From the NCBI RefSeq assembly GCF_019112545.1, contig NW_025064921.1, positions 317,705-331,849 on the forward strand: a stretch of DNA of 14,145 nucleotides, written 5' to 3'. This document shows positions 9,227 through 14,145 of the stretch, in pieces. The translations under genes and the position numbers were made by a program. Position 1 is the first letter of the stretch; each line of letters starts with the position of its first letter. This DNA is from Guyanagaster necrorhizus. Lineage: Eukaryota; Basidiomycota; Agaricomycetes; Agaricales; Physalacriaceae. Below the pieces are notes generated by a model. It saw only the letters and a program-made list of their open reading frames with translations. It searched no databases and was not told the origin of the DNA.

Positions 9227-10160
9227 ATGCTAAACAAATACACCGTGCTCTCTTATCTTTCTTCGCTTCGTCGGGCGTTCAGAAGTTCGGGCCCTATTAC
9301 TCCTTCGGAGCGACGGGCTCGTATATCATCGAAGCCACGACAGCCCTTACCCCCCGAGAAGGCCCTGCTGCTGACAGACTTGCGCTGTGGTCTGGTAGGG
9401 GCACCGATGGCGGAGCATCGTATCAGTCCATTGCGCAGTCGGTCCGGAGAGGTAAGCATTGAGCTTCTTTTGACACAAGACTGATTGTGTCTTTCGGTGA
9501 ATATGGCGGACCGACAAGTCAGTGGTGTGCGCTTGCTAATGTGTATACTGGTATATGTCATGTTCGATAAAGGGTGGAGAGGATATATTTGATGGTGGAC
9601 CAAGCCAACAGAGCGGCGATTCCGTCCCTGTTGACGCGAATACCCCTGCAATGATCAACTGTGAGTGGCAAGAGCGCGTAGCAGCGTGGGGAAGACTGAC
9701 TCGGTTGTGCAGATAAATATGACGAGAGTACTGAATCGTACACACAAAAAAAACGATAGTCGACGGAGAAGTCATCTCGACTACTACTACTTGTTCGTCA
9801 TCTTCTTTGACCCTCTTTATCCTTATATTGATTGCCCATCTCTACGGCTGACGGAAAGGCCATCGGATGGATACGCTAGCTCCATCTCTCCAGGGTCGTG
9901 TACTGACCAGCCTGGTGCTCTACGGAACCGCTGTCGAATGCCAAGACGACGCTTGCAACAGCACCTCTACTGGCAACCACAGTTCCTATCTTCTTTTCTT
10001 CTCGGCATGCTGACAATGACTTCTTATCGTACACGAACACGACTAGAAGCAGATTCCTCGTTTGGTAGCACTCTTTCTGTAAATCTCGTTACTGCGACTG
10101 AGTTGACCTCGGACGACAACGCTACTCCGCTCGTGTTGATCCCGGAGTGTAGCAGTAGAA
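9227..10160 (+). pseudogene. Frameshifted gene for a secreted-type agaric protein of unknown function
   Basis: ATG 9227 starts MLNKYTVLSYLSSL, signal-like. One frame over, FASSGVQKFGPYYSFGATG leads into SYIIEATTALTPREGP, LALWSGRGTDGG and SYQSIAQSVRR, up to a GTAAGC donor at 9452. Canonical introns at 9551-9611 (61 nt) and 9661-9712 (52 nt, CTGAC branch) flank SGDSVPVDANTPAMIN and then YKYDESTESYTQ. A run of eight A (9746-9753) breaks the frame and TAG follows. One step over it continues as TIVDGEVISTTTT. An 87-nt intron candidate (9793-9879, CTGAC branch) leads to LYGTAVECQDDACNST and SSYLLF. Two more shifts lead to ADNDFLSYTNTT and LEADSSFGSTLSVNLVTATE. The pattern (LTP near the start, LW-G, a central TAVECQ block, a TNTT-LE strand) resembles secreted agaric proteins with a predicted beta-sandwich. 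This comes from memory of the family and was not searched. At least four frame breaks make function unlikely. Confidence 0.55.
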
Positions 10161-10248
10161 GAATTAGATTTTTATCTTGGCTTTTGTACAATAGAAGTAA
10201 GGTTATTCATTTCATGTACTTGAACCACATTTTTTAAGGGACTCATGC

Positions 10249-10308
10249 TGCTGTGTGGTTTAGCGGTGAGAGCGCCCACTATTCCCGGTTCGAGACCTGG
10301 AGGTAGCC
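10249..10308 (+). repeat. tRNA-like pol III module lacking an anticodon arm (copy 1)
   Basis: A perfect A-box, TGGTTTAGCGG (10256-10266), and B-box, GGTTCGAGACC (10287-10297), lie in the right order. The T-stem pairs 4 of 5 positions (CCCGG with CCTGG). Flanking GCTGTGT and AGGTAGC can pair at six of seven positions including G-U. The boxes start 31 nt apart, against about 44 in a true tRNA, so the anticodon arm cannot fit. This points to a tRNA-derived element or pseudo-tRNA, not a translating tRNA. Confidence 0.4.
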
Positions 10309-10512
10309 TGTGCATACAGGATTTTGGTGTATATTTAGTTTTGCCTTGAACATAGGGAGTGCTGTTCGCGCTCGTTATGACGGCCTTCAGGCTATGCTCG
10401 CGGTATCCAACTGTATGGCAAAAATTAAAATCGAATAAATCTCGATGCTGCGCCGACCTTGGATATAAACATGTTGAGTGCTATGATGACCTCGTCGCAA
10501 TGTAAAATCAAA

Positions 10513-10563
10513 AGGTCAGCGGTTAGTTATCCACAATTCTGGGTTCGAGTCCCAGTGGCAACA
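10513..10563 (+). repeat. tRNA-like pol III module lacking an anticodon arm (copy 2)
   Basis: It has a degenerate A-box (AGGTCAGCGGTTAG) from 10513 and a perfect B-box (GGTTCGAGTCC) at 10542-10552. The T-stem is a perfect 5 bp, CTGGG with CCCAG around TTCGAGT. The two boxes start 29 nt apart. Over about 52 positions it aligns with the module at 10256 with roughly 60% identity and two one-base gaps, including the shared GGT-AGCGGT, CCAC-ATTC and GGTTCGAG blocks. The shared loss of the anticodon arm suggests common descent. Confidence 0.4.
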
Positions 10564-10682
10564 TAATATATCATGAGCGTTGGTTTTCCTGTAGAACCAC
10601 GCCAGGGTTGCGCACGAATCCTCCACAGGGGGGTTAGGTTACAATTTTATGCCGGCCCCTCCCCGTAGGGGGGTGTTTTCAT

Positions 10683-10697
10683 ACGGTAATTTACCGT
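10683..10697. repeat. 15-bp inverted repeat near a GC hairpin
   Basis: ACGGTAA-T-TTACCGT has 7-bp perfect arms around one base. Just upstream (about 10659-10673) CTCCCC-GTA-GGGGGG can form a 6-bp hairpin followed by TTTT. Together they resemble a possible pol III stop region for the modules at 10249 and 10513, but no transcript is shown. Confidence 0.25.
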
Positions 10698-11147
10698 TCC
10701 CTTGCGTGCATGACCGATGCGCAGATCCTTTTCAAAGATCTTTGTTTTCGTGTTTTTACACATTATTAGACTAGAACTTGCTGAGGAACATAACATCTAT
10801 ATGCTTTTGCCTTGCATATGGTGCTACACTTATAGCAAATTATATAATCACTACTTACCGGTCCGAAACCCGGGTGTATCAATCGTGCGCAACGCTCGTG
10901 CGGTGTGCCACCAGCCACCATATAGTACAAACTAGGGAAGGAAGTTGTATATTTTCGCCTGTTCACGCTGGTTATGACCTGTCGCTGTGGTCTTCGCGAG
11001 CCCTCTCGGCATTCATATCAGCTAATCGTATTAGAACATCGACGTTGCACCGGACTCTGAAAAGACATGTTGAACAATATGCAAAACAAATACCGAACAA
11101 CAGTCACAATACATTGCGAGATCAAATGTAAAGCAATCGATACGTCA

Positions 11148-11153
11148 TTTATT
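11148..11153 (-). terminator. Polyadenylation signal AATAAA downstream of INO1
   Basis: The minus strand reads AATGAATAAATGACG here, with a canonical AATAAA about 145 nt past the INO1 stop codon. That is a plausible 3' UTR length for a fungal gene. No coding signal lies between it and the stop. Confidence 0.4.
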
Positions 11154-11297
11154 CATTGTCAGTATGGTATGTAGCCACAGAAATGGGGGACCATTTTGGT
11201 CAACCCTTCTTTGTTGACGCCAGTTGAATGGACGCTCGACACGATAAAAAGAAAGCTAATCTACGGATGTTGAACCCTTGGGGAAAGACCTACGGGT

Positions 11298-13099
11298 CTA
11301 CCAAATCCTGGTCTCCAACAACAGGTCGTTGCCGCCCTCCAAGCCAATGCAGGCCTTAAGGAACGAATCAAGCGCGTTGCGCTGCCTGTTGAGACTGTTG
11401 ACGACCTCGGTGCCTGCAGAAAACTGGATTAGCTGTGTTTGAAATGGACAGGGAAGGCAAAACCTACCGGGCTTGACGAGCGGCGCCTTGAGCATGTACG
11501 AGAGCAAGGAGAGAACGCTGTAGAGAGGCTGGAACTCGCCAGTCTCGGCCTTGCGGTACTTGATGCGAGTGAGGAGCTCCGTTAGGATAGTCAAGTCGAG
11601 GATCAAAGGCGTCGCAAGGAGAGAATCCTGGGAAACAAGTTAGAGAGTAAAAGAGAAGGAAGGGCCTGCATGCACGGCTTACCTCGCATTCATTGAAGAT
11701 ATTGATAGTCGACCGACCACCACAGAAGATCTCAGAGTAGTACTCGTCGATGGCCCTCTTTGAGTCACCAACAGCAGGAACATACTTGATAACCACGACA
11801 TGGTCGGGGTGCTCGCCTTTGCCCTCGGAACCAGGCTCGGGAGCCTTGAACAACAGCCTGTTCGCGTTGACCATGTCGTCCACGACGCTACTCTTGCTGA
11901 TCTCCTTGCTCCTGAACTGCCTCTCCGCAGAAAGGTTGTGGCCATCGTTGTTACCGAGATGGTTGTACGACGCGATGGACAACGGCTTGATACCAGCGTT
12001 GACGAGGAACTCGGCCAAGACGGACTTGAGCTTGGTCTGGCCCGACTTGAGGTCGTCACCACCGATGAACGACTTCTCACGTTCGGCGAGCTCGATGATA
12101 CCCGGAACGAAGGTATTCTGGGGAGCGCCGTTGACGAACGGTTCGCCTTCGAGGATCGCAGCTACGGCGAAAAGGGAAGACGGGGAAACCTCCGAGTGGG
12201 AGGTCTTGATGGCGTTCAGGATATTGTCGGCGGTGTCGTTGACTCCGGGAATGAGGTCGCTGTAGCGTTCGGTGTTGGCAGTCCAGAAGACGACGACGCG
12301 GTCAAGGTTGTTGTCTTTCTTGAACTTGCGAATGTCAGCTCGGATATGCTCGAGATGAGCTTGCTTGTCGGAGCCCGGGATGAGGTTGTCCGCGCGGGTC
12401 TCTTGGTTCGCAGCGATGAAATCAGGATAGTAGATGGATGGTAAGGGCTTCATTCGAGCCATATGGGGAGCAACCTGGCGCTGGAGGTCGTAGTCGAGAA
12501 CACGAGCGCGTTCCATCGCCTTATCCAAAGATAAGCTAGAGATGTCCCAACCACCGAGAACGATGTCATTTGGATGCACCATGGGCAACACATCGGACAC
12601 TGGGACGTGGATGTCCTTGCCAGTGGCGGTCTCGGTGCCGATGCGAACGGTGGAAGCACGGAGAAGGGAACCAATGTAGTTGGGCTGTTGGACGCCCGAC
12701 TTGGTATGCCAGATGATGTTGTGACGGTTGGCAAGAATGGTCGCACAGAGAGTGGTACCATTGTTCCCCGCGAGACCGATCATCATTAGACTGAAAATGA
12801 TGCATCAGAAATGTACGAGAGTAAACAGCGACAAATGTAACGTACCCAGTCTTGGAAACTTGGCGCTTGGTCTGGAACTCGAACAACTCGACGGTCGGGT
12901 TTACGATATACTGTCCATTAGCAACGGTGATATTGGCGTTACGGTTGTTAAATTTCGCAGTGATATACTCGTCGGTGAATGACGTATTTTCGGACTGCAC
13001 GACGATGGCGTGAGGGCGACGCGCAGCGGTAGGGTGAACAGGCAGAACACCCTCCAGTTCAGATTCAGGCGTGGTGTATCCAGAATCGTTGGGAGCCAT
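11298..13099 (-). CDS. INO1: Inositol-3-phosphate synthase, four exons, intact
   Basis: Converts glucose 6-phosphate to 1D-myo-inositol 3-phosphate with NAD as a recycled cofactor; this is the first and committed cytosolic step of inositol synthesis. Exons are 13099-12846, 12790-11683, 11627-11468 and 11413-11298. The introns are 55, 55 and 54 nt with GTACGT/TTTTCAG, GTAAGC/TTCCCAG and GTAGGT/TCTGCAG ends. The joined CDS is 1638 nt, 545 aa, close to the 533 aa of yeast Ino1. Family signatures, in order: the NAD-binding loop GLAGNNGTT (residues 90-98), FWTANTERY (253-261), [11 protein letters not shown] (305-315), [10 protein letters not shown] (359-368), SKSSVVDD (383-390), [16 protein letters not shown] (420-435) and [10 protein letters not shown] (near 499-508). 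The start ATG lies in good context just before a charged N-terminus, and no in-frame lesion is visible. The third position of the nucleotide loop is Ala, where the family usually has Gly. Identity is very secure; exon borders are inferred from frame and splice signals. Confidence 0.97.
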
Positions 13100-13322
13100 T
13101 GTGGATAGATATAGATGGAGATGCGAAATAGAAGGACAGGAAAGGACTTAGAATCGTATGAGAAACCCGGCCGTCGTGTGTTTCAAGCCGCGATGAGAGT
13201 TGTGGGTGCTGCAGAGCTGGTTAGAGTACATGCACAAATGCAGTGACTCTGTAAAAATGAGATTTTCTGCTAGAGGAGACGGGGAAGCAGACGATGAAGG
13301 TACTGCTTCAGAAAGGCAAGGC

Positions 13323-13364
13323 TTTTATAGCTTTCGAGACGCTTGGCTGACGTGACGTGCGTGG
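13323..13364 (-). promoter_or_regulatory. Probable INO1 core promoter: TATA box with an upstream CRE/E-box-like site
   Basis: On the minus strand TATAAAAG reads from 13329, about 225 nt upstream of the INO1 ATG. Just upstream (13348-13364) the plus strand reads TGACGTGACGTGCGTGG, two overlapping TGACGTG units, so the minus strand carries CACGTCACGTCA. Such sites are typical targets of bZIP or bHLH factors. Yeast INO1 is controlled by a bHLH pair at UASINO; I see no good match to the yeast element CATGTGAAAT nearby. A TATA at this distance implies a 5' UTR of roughly 190 nt. Positions are read directly; function is inferred. Confidence 0.45.
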
Positions 13365-14145
13365 TAAGGAGCAAGCGACGTTGGCAGGGATACCTGAAAT
13401 TTATCGAATTTGTTCAAAGTCCGCCATGTACTGCCGGCGGCGGATATTAGTCGTACGATGTGTGCCGTAAGCAGCCACTTCCGCCGGCCTTCCGGTCCGA
13501 CTCCTTTCCGTCTATCGCGTCCTGCCTCGTTGTATTTTGCATCCTGGACATCGAGACGACAGTGGACGCTTTTTAAAGGTAGAAACAGCTCGCAACATTC
13601 AAGTTTGTATCAGATTTATCTCTCACTACACAGTTCAATATTGGTCTTTATCCTTCTGATCCGCGAGGTCTCCTTGAGGCTCAAGCTCTGCCGACATCTT
13701 ACAAGTAATGATGGCCATGAGGCAAACGATAAGTCGATGATACCCCAACGCCGCCCTTCGATCACCACGGTTTTTGATATTGGGGGTGGCAGAAAGTTAA
13801 ATGAATCACGCCGCCATCTCACAATTGGTATGGTCGACGTCCGGTAGTAGCGAATTTCTTATCTGCTGGACTAGCAAGTTCCGGTCTCAGGTTCATTGGC
13901 TGTTTGCGGAGAATACCCAGGCCCTGAGCCTATAGAAAAGCCTTATCTTTCTTTTGGTGCCGAAGCGGCAAAGGCTGAATTGAAGGACATTTACTCTTGA
14001 CCGGGCCTACAATATCCCGCAAATGACCGAAAGGAGAGTAGCCCGGCGCGATCTACGGCAAATGAGAGGTATCACGGGGCATTATGGGTCCAAGTGGATC
14101 CAACGTTCGGACCGAAACTCGCGATGTCATTCTTCCGTTTTTTTT
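13365..14145. other. INO1 upstream intergenic region; possible divergent promoter
   Basis: An inverted CCAAT (ATTGG, 13895-13899) lies far upstream of INO1. A TTTTTAAAG element near 13571 on the plus strand could serve a divergent gene, but the frame at 13410-13847 has no family resemblance and the first ATGs after it (near 13708) stop quickly. No gene can be called before the window ends. Confidence 0.25.

Larger units (their letters stand above)
10310..11147. other. Intergenic, no protein gene recognised
   Basis: Besides the second tRNA-like module and the inverted repeat near 10683, it holds G- and C-runs near 10627 and 10657-10672. Open frames at 10717-11131 overlap on both strands and resemble nothing. 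The right end carries the INO1 polyadenylation signal. Confidence 0.3.

Noticed and set aside
9253..9651. 132-codon minus-strand frame
   Set aside because: It crosses plus-strand splice sites of the secreted-protein relic and looks like a shadow.
10249..10563. Functional tRNA genes
   Set aside because: A- and B-boxes are present but the 10-15 nt between D- and T-arms cannot hold an anticodon arm.
11750..12444. Long open frames on the plus strand (171 and 214 codons) opposite INO1 exon 2
   Set aside because: They are antisense shadows of a strongly codon-biased conserved exon; the products are low-complexity and resemble no family.
11679..12761. Other minus-strand frames inside INO1
   Set aside because: Ser/Arg-rich out-of-frame translations of the same exon.
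1..14145. CRISPR arrays, rRNA, bacterial operons, transposase or reverse transcriptase genes
   Set aside because: No direct-repeat array, rRNA-like core or recognisable transposase or polymerase motif was seen; the splice signals indicate a eukaryotic genome.

Overview
The window looks like nuclear DNA of a basidiomycete fungus, most likely an Agaricomycete. Introns are about 50-60 nt with GT/AG ends and CTRAC-type branch points, they interrupt genes often, and several protein types resemble agaric-specific families. No database search was possible, so family assignments rest on recognised motifs.

The one clearly intact, conserved gene is on the minus strand at 13099-11298. It encodes inositol-3-phosphate synthase (INO1, 545 aa, four exons), which makes the inositol of phosphatidylinositol. 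A TATA box with a CRE/E-box-like site lies upstream and a polyadenylation signal lies downstream.

The other 11 kb is sparse and rich in relics. From left to right it holds: exon-like debris with good splice signals (about 270-1320); a possible small two-exon ORF (1598-1902); a charged, repeat-containing protein of unknown function (2296-3135, +); a small two-exon ORF with an aromatic-rich motif (3618-3934, +); a broken multipass membrane protein gene (5705-4717, -); a broken Cys-rich, probably secreted protein gene whose start codon reads ACG (7355-6676, -); an inverted, diverged second copy of the 2296-3135 protein (8827-8354, -); a short exon-like fragment (8828-9022, +); and a frameshifted secreted-protein gene (9227-about 10160, +). 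Two tRNA-like pol III promoter modules without an anticodon arm lie at 10249 and 10513.

The main structural observation is that the 2296-3135 gene and its downstream flank (about 2700-3460) reappear in inverted orientation at about 8820-8070. Similarity continues past the stop codon into noncoding sequence. This inverted duplication flanks about 4.6 kb that carries the membrane-protein and Cys-rich-protein relics. No shared pathway links these genes; the region reads as an accessory, decaying segment next to a housekeeping gene.
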